DNA from: Druceiella hillmani
Lineage: Eukaryota > Arthropoda > Insecta > Lepidoptera > Hepialidae
Direction of reading: 5' to 3'
Assembly (NCBI GenBank): GCA_039881145.1
Contig: JAYKKI010000039.1
Coordinates: 19,214,001-19,278,000, forward strand
DNA: 64,000 bases
Part shown: positions 52,860-64,000 of the stretch, piece after piece
Numbering within the stretch: the first letter of the stretch is position 1
How the letters are laid out: every line of letters starts with the position of its first letter
Program-made: the position numbers and the translations under genes
The notes under the pieces: model-generated
Seen by the model: the letters and a program-made list of their open reading frames with translations, nothing else
Databases searched by the model: none
What the model was told of the DNA's origin: nothing

Positions 52860-54215
52860 CCCTAAAATGGAGAGAATCGAACACCACGCCGGTAATAAGT
52901 ATCTAAATACCTTCATGAAAAAAAAAATTAAGTCGAAGTCACGAAAACATAGTAAACATATAAATTCTGTAACATACGGACAGGAGACGGAAGAAAATTA
53001 CAAGGTTTCCTTAAAATGAAGAGAATTGAACATTATGTCGTTATTAAGCACCTCCATAAAAAATCAATTAATGTTGAAGACGAAAACGTAGTCAACACAT
53101 AAATACCGTGACATACGGACAGGAGAAAGAAGAAAATTATTATGTTTCCTTAAAATGAAGGGAAGCGAACACTGTGTCGTTATTAAGTGCCTCTATAAAA
53201 ACAGTTAATGTCGAAGCCACGAAAACATAGCAAACATATGAATGATATAACATACGGACAGGAGACAGAAGAAAATTATAAGGTAGAAAATCGAACACTG
53301 TGTCATTATTAAGTACCACCATCAAAATCAGTTAATATCGAAAATGTGGAAACGTAGTAAACAGCAATAAATGTTGTGACATACGGACAGAAGGAAAAAG
53401 AAAATTACTTTGTTTACCTCAAAATTAAGGGAATCGAAAAATGTGTTGTTGTTAAGTACATCCATAAAAAGGAGTTAATATCGAAGCCATGAAAACACAG
53501 AAAACACATTGTCATGACATACGCGCAGGCAATAGAACCAAAATTACAAGGTTTCCCTGAAAATGGATAAAATTGAACACCGTGTCGTTATTAAGTACAT
53601 TCATAAAAAAGGAGTTAATGTCGAACACATGAAAACAAAGAAAACACATTAATGTATTGACATACGCACAGGACACAGAACAAAATGACTATGTTTCCCT
53701 GAAAATGGAGAGAGTTGAAAACAATATCGTCCTAAAGTGCGTTCATAAAAATGGAGTTAATGTCAAAGCCTTGAAAATACAGAAAACACATCAATGCCTT
53801 GACATACGTACAGGATATAGAACAAAATTACAAGATTTTTCTGAAAATGGACAGAAACGAACACCGTGTCGTTATTAAGTACGTCCATAAGAAAGGAGTT
53901 AATGTCGAAGCCATGAAAATAAAGAAAACACATTAATGTATTGACATACGCACAGGAGATAGAACAAAATGACAATGTTTCCCTGAAAATGGAGAGAATC
54001 GAACTCTGTGTCGTTATTAAGTACATCCATAAAAAAGGAGTTAATGTCGAAGCCATAAAAACATATTATACTTATTGATGCCGTGATATATGGACAGGAG
54101 ATGGAACGAAATTACAAGGTTTCCCTAAAATGGACAGAATCGAATACTATGTCGTTATTAAGCACCTAAATAAAATGTCAAATGGTTAATGTCAAAAAGC
54201 AAGTCCACGAAACAC
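52860..54215 (+). repeat. ~140-bp tandem array, about nine copies, each with a mariner-start-like reading frame
   Basis: Anchors ACATACGSACAGGA recur at about 52972, 53111, 53250, 53379, 53517, 53660, 53802, 53944 and 54086, a period of mostly 138-143 bases. Each unit carries an ATG frame close to MERIEHRVVIKYIHKKGVNV then EAMK, preceded by a coding-like QETEQNYKVSLK. Indels knock most copies out of register. The start resembles mariner transposases (compare MERIEFRTVMKFLTKQGKVP in the remnant at 44.56 kb); the rest of the unit does not. Confidence 0.75.
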
Positions 54216-54943
54216 GGTAGACACATAAGGAATTTCTAATTAACCGTCTGCCATAGTCAAAAAGTTGACAAACTTCATTAAAATATGTTGTCCGATCTCG
54301 AAATTTAAATTATAGAAGTAGTAAGACCATAAATCTGATGTATCTGGGCACAAAGTATTATTTTCAACAAACCAGGTTTACAAGTTATCGTTGGCTAGAT
54401 TGATTTTGCGACCTCTTTTTAGTTGAACAAGTAGACTCGACTGACAATTTCACGCAACTTTGACTGTTCTTAAGAATGCCTAGGTTTTTTGGAACTTTAA
54501 AGATTCACCTTAGAACTGATCATAGTAGACTGAGTTTAAAATACCATATAGTAAATTACGCCTATTATTACCCTCCTATTCGTATATACGAGTAAAGAAG
54601 GAAAACTGTCAATTATGGTGAGGAAGTTTTGTCCCTTCATAGCAAAGCTCGTGCTCACATTTCGAGGCTTCGAATTGCTGTTACATTTACCTTATACCCC
54701 TTATTTGCAACTATGGATTTTCATAATTTTTTTAAACTTAAAAAAACCCTTAAGATGTATTCATCGAATGAAGCAATCAAAGCAGCTATAAATTAATATT
54801 TAAGTCTCTCAAATAATGCTGTCATAATTATTTGAAAGTAGCATCCGCAAATATTTAAATACTTCCTTGTATAAATTCTTAAACCTTTTCGTTACCAGCG
54901 GTTTCGCTCACGTGGTCGATATGAATCATCATCATCATCATCA

Positions 54944-55438
54944 TCATATATATTAATACGCTAAGGTTAAGATGTTACACTCCCTTTTTAGAAAAAACCT
55001 CACAACTAATCCACATAAATTATATATCATTTTATAGATAATTGCTTGCTCTACAGGCATCCACAACTAAAAAATTTATTATTGCTATTGTTTTTGCAAA
55101 TTAATTAATTATTAAAATTATATACACAAAACAGCAATGCTGCCATCTAACGGCTCAACGTCAATATGATTGACGGTCGGTAAAATTTTTGTTTAATTTC
55201 AAATCCACTCACGTATAAACAAAGTGGCGCTTTAGCTCAATGCTTTTGATACTTGCGCCTCTATATGTCAATTTTAGTAAAATATTTGTTTGATCTGTCA
55301 TCTGAGCTTCATAATGGAATAAAAACGTAATAAGCAGTGTGCAAAATTAGAAATGAATTGAATACCTGCAATCAATTTTGATTTATTAAATTGAGTTGAA
55401 TAATTTATAATGCGAAGACTTCGCACGGGTCACGCTAG
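54944..55438 (+). mobile_element. Helitron-type element copy 3 (long, best-preserved)
   Basis: 5' TCATATATATTAATACGCTA preceded by an (ATC)n run (54924-54943), and 3' GCGAAGACTTCGC, spacer ACGGGTCACG, CTAG, inserted before a T. It carries the long-form block. No open frame, hence non-autonomous. Confidence 0.88.
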
Positions 55439-56099
55439 TATTAATTAATTTATTATATATTAATATTTAATTATTTATTTTGTCGAGTTGTCAAGTAACC
55501 ATTTGAAATGGACCCTTAAAACAGGGATAAATTACTAAGTTTCTACGAAAACAACAAAAGCAGCAGTTAATTAATACCATAAAAGGGTTTCAGAAAATAT
55601 ATAACGTAGAAATAAAAATGTTGAACCAAAAAAGTCGGTAAAAAAACAACAATTAAAAAAAGATATAGAAAATATAAATATAAATGTAGAAGTCGGGATT
55701 CGATCGAACTATAGAAATGCACAAAATTACTTAAATTTCTAATAAAACGTTGTTAATGAATGAGGGCCCGAGATCTTTCTGAAGGATCAGCACGGGATCG
55801 AGCGGCGTGTGCTACGCAAATGTGTGCTACGACAATTGTCTACGTTTGCTGTGCCCATGTTGCCCATTTCTGTATAACCTTAACGGCGATGGCGCCGGTC
55901 TTCTCGTTCAATTTGTTTAAATATTAATGAACATACATACAAAATTGTCCAAAAAATAAACTAATTGGTAAATCACATCTCCTTTGCTAACCAAAACCAC
56001 CACTAGCTCATCTCACATAATTTCAGTTTTGTTACAGTATTATCTACTAAAACGTATCTAATAACTTACATAAAGGACTTATTTTATACGGCTCTTCTA

Positions 56100-56345
56100 T
56101 TGCCTAACAGAAATGATACAGACGTCTGTTGAACAGGATCGAACAACAGGCCCGCCCGGCGCAACATTCTGCTTTACATTTAACTGTCAACTCACACGAT
56201 ATCGATTGTTCTCTATAAATAGACCGATATCGACGAATACTATGTTGTTCATATTTCAATCGAGACATTAGATGTAACCGGAGTGATGGAAAGTTTCGCA
56301 TTTTACATTTGACTTTTGCATGCGCCGCGCGACCGCCCTAATGGC
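56100..56345. promoter_or_regulatory. Candidate promoter-like region
   Basis: It combines a CpG-rich patch (ATGCGCCGCGCGACCG, GGCGCGCG) with TATCG/CGATA-type sites (CACGATATCGATTG, GACCGATATCGACG) and CTATAAATAG. It lies upstream of the kinase start, which probably has a 5' non-coding exon somewhere to the right of 49631. No direct evidence links them. Confidence 0.25.
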
Positions 56346-56771
56346 GCGCGTAGTGTTGCTACACTGCTCGATGGATTGATCGAAACAATTCTTTCATATT
56401 ATTGTGTCACTTGATTTTGTTAATCAACTATATAAATTTGAATCAACATAATACACGTCGGCATTGACTTGTTTACTTATCAATATAATATCTATTTTGT
56501 AAGTTTTTTAAAGATTAACTTATGGATAGTGAAATAACTAGTTATGTATTTTAATTATTTTGTTTATAATGTATTTTAATTATTTTAAGCAAGGTAAGAT
56601 AAAATATATTCAATAAAGCAATATATTCAGCAAGGTAATATGAAACAAGTGAAACATAAGATAATCAATGAACAATTAAAATTATTAAAACATAACTAGA
56701 AATAGTGAGTGAATGGGAAATTATCCAAACAATCCGATTTGGATTCTAAAGACTTAAATCGAACAGTGAGA

Positions 56772-56947
56772 ATAAGAACAGAAAAAGAGAAGTGAAAACA
56801 GTGAGAACAAGAGAAGAACTAGTTAAGCAAATTCAGTGCCTGCGTAAAGAAGGAATATACGGGGAAGATACGATCAGTTATTGGTACGTGCATGCGATAT
56901 ATGGAACAGTGGGGGTCTTTGTCTTCGCGAATAGCCATTCGGGATAA
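56772..56947 (+). other. Coding-like segment, unrecognised
   Basis: The plus-strand frame reads TVRTREELVKQIQCLRKEGI then YGEDTISYWYVHAIYGTVGV, ending in TAA. It has amphipathic, non-random composition. TTATTG/GTACGTG inside could be a donor. It might be a retroelement leader or a lone exon. No family recognised. Confidence 0.22.
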
Positions 56948-58663
56948 ATAAAAATAATTATTTTTCACCACGTAAAAATATTACCCGGTATGTTTGTTAC
57001 ACGTGTAAAAATCGTGAATAGTTTTCTAGTAAACTTTATGAATGTCATTTGCTTATAACTTTGACTCTAGTATATAGGCCGTTAGATTCAAATTTCTAAA
57101 CAATAACGTTATTTAATGGACAATCGACGGTTAGAAACAATATATACTCCATCGCATACAAAAGGGAGTCTATACTCCATTCCATACCAAAGGGAATGTT
57201 TTTAAATAAACCAATTTAATGGTTAAAAAATGATTGGCAAAAATAAATGATTAATCAGTCGACGAATATTCACAAAAATAACTTTATTTCACCCATGATA
57301 TTATTAAAACATGTACCATAATCACTATATTAACTTATGAAACTCTTTTGATAAATAATATTATAAATATAAATATTACTCGGATATTTTAAAAATATAA
57401 ATAGTAAATTATAAAGAAGAAAAATAGACAACCCTAGTCGTCAATTACAACAAAACTCAGAGGTACAAAACATTTGATATGATTTTGAAAAATATTTGAT
57501 GTTCCGAAACTTATGACGTCTATATCCATCTATGCTAGAGCAGAAGTAAACGAGACAGAACATTGGTGATACATAACAAATATATTTGTACATATACAGG
57601 GGGATTTAGCATAACGATAGCGCAAAAGGCATTGCGACATTTTATTTTCAAATAAGTATTAATATTATTTTGTATTATTGAATACATGTTTTATATATGG
57701 TAAGACAGTGTTTGTTCATAATAATTATTTTATTGCGTATTTTCGATCATTATCTTTAATTTAGATATACTCATTAAAAAAATTTAAACAATCTTTAATG
57801 TAATATGTTCAATAAATTAAATGAAACATTATTTATACAGAACAAAGGTGTATAATGAAAAAAATATATTCTTTAATAACAGGTACCAAATAAATCCGTA
57901 GTATATACTAACGCGAATACGAAAAAAGTTTCACAATACCTGAACTATAATTTTACTATGTTTACAAATATTCTCTTTTGGTATACAGTGAAGTATAGAC
58001 TAATATAATAAAAAAATGCAGTGACCGTCCGTACTTCCGCTAATTTATCACAATACCAAAAATAATTATCGAGTATGCGATTCTAAGACGAAAGCAATAA
58101 GTCTACTTGTATGTGTCAAATGTACTTTTCGTCCTTGACAAATTTAGTCATGTTAATATATTGGTCAACGGGAGTGGTCTGCAGTTCATTACATTTCAGA
58201 CTTCCATATTAGCAGTTATTTTATAAATTCTTACTGCATTGAATCGCATAATGACCGACAGTTAATAATGTAAAATATATTTATAATCAAATTATTTATT
58301 AATTAGGGTTTCATTGAAGAAGGTTGTAGAGGCCTCGATATTTTGTATGTTTCTGCAAACTGTTGAATGTTGTGTTAATATAAGATCTATCGCTATTCTA
58401 TTCTCATAACCTCATATTCCACACAACCGTCAAAAATCTCAAAGATGGGCGGAGGGGACATGTTTATTGTCAACAAATTTAGCGATAAATCTAGAATGTG
58501 TAAAATTCTGACAAAAGCATCTTACTGTAGTACTCTCTAAGAGTATTACTAACCAACATACTCTCTTTCAAAAGACACTCCACCCTACTTACGAGACAAA
58601 TAAATTTCGAATACTTCATTTGCCTCATTAAAACTTCCATATAAATATTATTACATAATCATC

Positions 58664-59056
58664 TCATATATATTAATACGCTAAAGTTAAGATGTTACTC
58701 TCCCTTTTTAGAAAAAACCTCACAACTAATCCACATAAATTATATAGCATTTTATATATAATTGCTTACTCTACCGGCATCCACAACTAAAAAATTCATT
58801 ATTGCTATTGTTTTTAAAATTATATACACAAAACAGCAATGCTGCCATCTAACGGCTCAACGTCAATATGATTGACGGTCGGTAAAATATTTGTTTAATC
58901 TCAAATCCACTCACGTATAAATAAAGTGGCGCTTTAGCTCAATGCTTTTGATACTTGCGCCTCTATATGTCAATTTTAGTAAAATATTTGTTTGATCTGT
59001 CATCTGAGCTTCATAATGGAATAAATAATGAGAAGACTTCGCATGGGTCACGCTAG
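58664..59056 (+). mobile_element. Helitron-type element copy 4 (short form)
   Basis: It has the same ends as copy 3 (TCATATATATTAATACGCTA; CTAG at 59053-59056), but the 3' hairpin is GAGAAGACTTCGC, with one arm base changed. It shares the missing block with copy 1 and has a further small deletion near 58815. Confidence 0.85.
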
Positions 59057-59359
59057 TATTAATATATAACTACTGAAATATATGCTAGTTAATATGCTAT
59101 ATTACCATATTAAATTTCAAGTTTGTAAGTTAAACAGTTTCTGGTAAAAAATACCCGAAACAGGAAAAAGAACGAACTCATGAGTGAGTTTACTAGAGTT
59201 ACATTTTTTCTTCTTCTATGGCACAAAAATCTAAAAATGAATCCAATACAAGAATAAAGTCTTGAGCTTAGTCTCGAGAAAATAATCTCCTAGCAGTTAA
59301 ACATCAAAACTAGATTTTCAATGACCTGTTTCAAAAGGATTCTTAGTTACTTTGATTAC

Positions 59360-59620
59360 ATTTTCCGCCGGGATCCAAATAACCTCGATAAGTTGGTTAT
59401 GGTGGTCAAGGTGAAAGGAAAGAGAACACGTGGCCGATTATCTAGTTGTTGAAATGACTAAGTAACCGCTATTGCTTGCCTCCCTGTAGCAACCACTCTG
59501 AGGGAATTCGAAAACCGGACTAAGGGGAGGAAGCTTGTATGTAAAGCCACGAATGCCTATCAAGGACACGACCTTTGAAACTAAAGACGATAACCGAGAA
59601 GAAGAACTAGAATAGAAATA
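59360..59620 (+). mobile_element. LINE remnant, extreme C-terminal end
   Basis: Plus-strand frames read KLVMVVKVKGKRTRGRLSSC, a frame change, then EFENRTKGRKLVCKATNAYQ and GHDL. Basic GxRxRGR followed by WR-xLVxxAT...GHD is typical of the very end of moth and butterfly endonuclease-reverse transcriptases. Dead fragment. Confidence 0.5.
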
Positions 59621-60899
59621 CAGGGATAAATGCAATTATCTTGTCACTTGCAAAGAATGGCGAGTATATCCGACCCTGCTTAAAATGAAAAGGGAGTGAA
59701 ACGCGTTTGAATAGTATCCATAAATGTTAAGTTAGTAGAGTATTTTTTGTATTTTTGTCACGTAAAGAAACCTCATGTAAAAAGGATCCCATATAAAGGG
59801 AACTCATATAAAGAGATCTCACATAAAAATCCAAATACTGAAATTGTTTTTAATTTTTCACGAACGAGAGCGTTTAGTAAGGCCCTCAATACGTGTAGTT
59901 GTTTTTGAGAAATTCCTGGGAGCGTGCATGGCCGAACCTAAATACAATACTTTAATTATGGTTCATTTTCTAAACACTAGCACTATTATATCTTTGGCAA
60001 TCAATGAACTATTGAAATAAATATTTGACATTTTTGAGAAGTGCAAAAGCAAGAACAAGTTGATATGTGACAGGTTTTATGCCCGTCAAGTCCACATATT
60101 CGTGATTACTTGGTTATCCATAATAATGATACAATCACTATATATCTAAGCATAGAAAATATAATCATATTTCAGAGCTTACAGCACGTTTCATTGATAT
60201 ATGATGGGGAAAAATGTACATAAGTATCCCCTTAAATGAATTTCACATAAATACGCCTATTGGGGGGATCTCGACTTCTAAATTCTGAGGTGATTTCATT
60301 GTATCTTCATTGATCATGGTCTATAAATACCAAATCCAAGGTCACCTATATGATCTGGAAGCCACATTTGTTATTCGATTGGATGACATTTAATACATAA
60401 TACGAGTATATCAAAATATAGGCTAAGTTTTACGTGTTAAATATAGATTAAGATGGACAAATTTGACCCAATCCTTTCAGAACGATGGCAGCTCAAAATA
60501 TGAATATTCGCTAAAAATTAATATTGCGAGAAAAGTACACAATATACTTTAAAATGTTATTACTCTTTTCTAAACATTTTTTCTATGAGTTACTGGGAAA
60601 AAAAGTCTAAATTTTATTTCTAACCTATTAGCTTATGATGCTTAAGGCATCTCTCGACAACATCCTGAAAAATCTTTGAAAATCTTTGTACATTTGTTTT
60701 TTTTCTCACTTGGTCTGAGAAGATACTCTAACAAAATTATATATATAGATGAAGTTTTACAACAAAATTAACCCCATATAAAGTTGTTATCAGAAAATGG
60801 CTATGCTATTTAAAAAATAAAACTAAATAAAAAAAAACAAACTAATTAAGTTTCTATGAGAAGTCAAATGTCTTAATTAAAACTGGAACATTAGGTAGA

Positions 60900-61300
60900 G
60901 ATCGAAACTGCTATCAAAACTGACCGCAGTGCCATTGGAAAAATGAAAAAGGTACTCTGCAATCGTAACCTTAAAATCCCACGTCGAATTCGTCTTCTCC
61001 ATTACAACATCTTACTAATACTTCTCTATGGATAGAAGGCCTAGACTATTAAGGTATATCTAAGATGATATATAGAAATATTCGAAAAGTTTCTCAGGCA
61101 GACACGAGCTCTTATAACTATGTAATGATGGGAAAAGTTGCTGTGAGAAGGAAAGCCGGTCGTAGAAGAAATACATGGTTGCGCAACATCCGAGAATGGA
61201 CAGTGATAAAAGTGACGTCGAACTGTTTCGCCTTGCTAAAGTTAGACCAAATACGCAGAGCTGACCGACAGACCTGACAACCTTCACTAGTTGGAGAGGC
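60900..61300 (+). mobile_element. LINE remnant, reverse-transcriptase C-terminal part
   Basis: Plus strand: SAIGKMKKVLCNRNLKIPRR with IRLLHYNILLILLYG, then a deletion, then GKVAVRRKAGRRRNTWLRNI with REWT. Same family and same part of the protein as the piece at 41380-41925 but in the opposite orientation, with the middle lost. Confidence 0.8.
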
Positions 61301-61814
61301 AACCATAGAAGAAGGAAAAGAAGTCAACAGTGTTTTATTTTTATCTTTTGGTAAACTAAAGTGCCAATTTAGAAACAGATTTTTAGTTAACTTAAATACA
61401 AAATTTTTGTCCTTTGTACATGGTTTCACATTAGAATTTTTTAACATTAACAGTAATCAAAAACTAGACGAAATTCATATTTCTGATTAGCACTTGTCGT
61501 CAGTTTTTTTTGTCTTGTCACGTTACAATTGTCACATAAAAAACCGAGAAATCAGGATTTTTTTTTGTGCTTTCATATGATCGCAACAACACATTAACGC
61601 TTAAATGTATTAACGAATTTAAGGCATGTACTATTTATCCATTCACGGTCTCAGTGTAATTCGTTAAAGTTTTCTTCCATTTCTCATCCCCAGAATTTAA
61701 ACACTGTCTGCGCAACTGTCTACTCGTAGATATTTTAACTTCCTTAGACTGTTGTTAGGTTATTTTTGTTAACTGAAACAACTTCCCTTGATGCACATGT
61801 TTGGTGCATGATTA

Positions 61815-62095
61815 TTGATGTATGTAAGTTTTAAAAAATAATAAATTAGCATTTCTTTAAATAATTTTTAATTATAATTTAAATAGTACAAAGACATTTT
61901 ATTAGTTTTAAATTATCTCGCTGTTTTTTTAAAGTAAGTTATTAAAACATCATTAATATATGTAAGTTTTAAAAAATAATAAGTTAGAAACTCTTTAAAT
62001 ATTTTTCATTTATTATTTAAATGGCACAAAGTAAATTATGTTTGCTTCAAATTACCTCACTATATATTTTTTAAATAAGTTACTAAAATACAAGA
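61815..62095. repeat. Two-copy tandem duplication of about 137 bp
   Basis: ATGTAAGTTTTAAAAAATAA begins both copies; each continues with CTTTAAATA, ATTTAAATRG(T/C)ACAAAG and a TTTTAAAxxAxTTATTAAAA-like end. Diverged. Confidence 0.7.
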
Positions 62096-62334
62096 CACTC
62101 ATCTAGAGTTACGTGTAGAGTAAAATTTTATTTAATTGCTTTTAAAAAAATTTTTGAGTATATTCATTATAAGATATTTCCTAAATTTATATCGGCAAAT
62201 TTATGGTTGGTGTAATTTAGAGCTATCACTTTTGTGTATACTACAATATTATTTTCGTTCATTATCACTTAGGCGTAAAATTATTCAAATAAGAATAAAA
62301 ATATGTAATAAATATTAATAATATTTCATCGATA

Positions 62335-62470
62335 ACTCTACTACACCCCATCCCTATTAAGCGTTATAGCGGACGACGATTTTCCTCGATCGACAAGAGC
62401 GCATTCGCTGGCGGACTGCGACGCACGCGGCGTATTCTATTTAAACACCGCTGAAATTCATTATTGAATT
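62335..62470. promoter_or_regulatory. Candidate GC-rich promoter-like patch
   Basis: TCATCGATAACTC is followed by GCGGACGACGATTTTCCTCG and GACTGCGACGCACGCGGCG, then TATTTAAAC. A CpG-rich island in AT-rich DNA with an ATCGATA site. It could be a promoter for the kinase (minus) or for a gene to the right. Position-only inference. Confidence 0.22.
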
Positions 62471-64000
62471 TCTTCCACTTTCTCTAAATTCTGATCCCCA
62501 CTTTTATCGAAATATAAGTATGCGATAAAATCGTCTTTTAAAGCACACTTTTTTTTGTCTAAATACTTCTTAGTTTACGTTTGCAAAATTTAAAACAATA
62601 TCAACACGTAAATGTCAATATTTTTTATGTTATGTCACATGTCAAATTTTTTATTAAAATTTGCCTTTTTTACATACATTTTGTTGGGAATAATTTTTGA
62701 AATCGCTTACCTAATATCAATTTATAAACGATATTTCTGGCTACAATTTTCGCAGTATCTGCTTTTTTCTTCAACAAGGTAAATGATTAGGGTCTCTATA
62801 ATCGGGGATGGTATAGATACAAACGGTGGGTTGAGGTGAGAACAGGATTTAGAATCCAAATATTTATGGTCGTGCGGGTGCAGAACCTATGAACGGGTTT
62901 ATATTTATAATATTACTAGTGACTGAGACTCTTTCGAAGCCTATCCCAAGGGAAAGAAAGATATGTATATATTGTCGAAAATAATTGATTAAGCTACGGA
63001 ATAATAAATAGATACGACAATTCTATAAACTTATATCGATTCTGGGAAAATATTTCATTATTTATTTTTTATTATTATTTTGATGTAAAGTACATACGGC
63101 GGAGTTACTGCTGCAGGAACAATATGTTCCAATCGACCATAATAGTAAGTTTAGATAAAATGGGTGATGGAACCCAAGAAATGTATAAAATTAATGATAG
63201 CACATTTAAAAAAGATAAAAAAAATAATACAAATATTGGCATGAATTAGGATGGAAGAAGGTGGATAGAAAGGATTTTTCATAAGAGGTAGAAGTATGTT
63301 TGGGAATAAGCAGCATAAATAACTTTTCACAGCATAATCTAAAGCGCTAGGCAGACAAATATTTAAATCTGCCATTAAGATAATTTGAACTTAGAAGATT
63401 TTTTAATATATCAAGTTGGCGTGGAACATCAGCTATTGAGACGACCCCTGTATTCAGAAATACGATTACCTTTGAAAACATTCCAATTTGTTAAAATATT
63501 ATTCAAATATTGAATATTCATTTAATTGTGAAAATATTATTCGTTAAGATCAGCATAGTACATATATTACACATTGCCGACTAAGGTTTTGATCAAACAG
63601 TAAACCTTGGTCTCTAACAGTTGACACATATTTGATAACTATACTGTTTCCTGACTATTTAATTAAGTTTAAATTTAGCTGCTTGGATAGTAAAGAAAAA
63701 ATTTTGTTTTATTAAATTAGTCAGGTTTTGTTTTTCTAATAAGTCTGATTACCAGCAGTGAAGACTTATGATTCGCTTGGATTAATTAAAAGATCCATTG
63801 GATTAACTAAAAGACCCATTTCGTGACATTCCAATTATAATAGTCGACGGTTTTTGTTATGGAGTAAAAGTTGGAACGTGGGTAGAAGTAATGATTGTTA
63901 TTTATTAACAATTTTTGCCTATGCCCATAGAAATATAACCTGAACCATTCCAGATAATATTAAAATATTTCAAAATACTTAGAAGAATACCATAGTCAAC
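62471..64000. other. Right-hand end of window, no gene seen
   Basis: AT-rich, with only short low-complexity frames. Confidence 0.5.

Overview
The window is nuclear DNA from an insect, most probably a moth or butterfly. It is strongly AT-rich. Genes are split into short exons between long introns, and the spacer DNA is packed with decayed Tc1/mariner, hAT and LINE elements. Four copies of a short Helitron-type element (5' TC, 3' hairpin plus CTAG) look like the Lep1-type elements of Lepidoptera. No bacterial, organellar or viral block was seen, and no tRNA, rRNA or CRISPR array.

Two protein genes can be reconstructed by joining exons whose splice phases agree. (1) Plus strand, 1457-12123: the last six coding exons of an SH2D4-family SH2 adaptor. 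The 5' end lies left of the window, and the 3'UTR has a poly(A) signal at 12610. (2) Minus strand, 49573 down to about 17969: a CDKL2-like (KKIAMRE-type) cyclin-dependent-kinase-like protein kinase. Twelve coding exons fit phase to phase and encode 492 codons. A probable thirteenth exon (17969-18150) has an apparent reading-frame break. The two genes converge tail to tail, about 5 kb apart. Nothing suggests they act in one pathway.

Layout. 1-1100: LINE remnant. 1457-12.6 kb: SH2D4 gene, whose introns hold a MADF-like remnant, a mariner remnant, a 114-bp foldback, a Helitron copy and a 650-bp element with inverted ends. 12.6-17.9 kb: intergenic, with a small Tc1/mariner element that keeps its TIRs and TA duplication. 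18-49.6 kb: the kinase gene. Its introns contain mariner and hAT remnants, two LINE pieces, a second Helitron, a foldback element and arrays with 41-, 44- and 30-bp units. 49.6-64 kb: upstream of the kinase start, with a cluster of three unrelated tandem arrays (51.55-54.2 kb), two more Helitron copies and LINE pieces. It also has GC-rich promoter-like patches that may or may not hold the kinase's 5' non-coding exon.

All family names come from reading translated sequence by eye. No database search was run.
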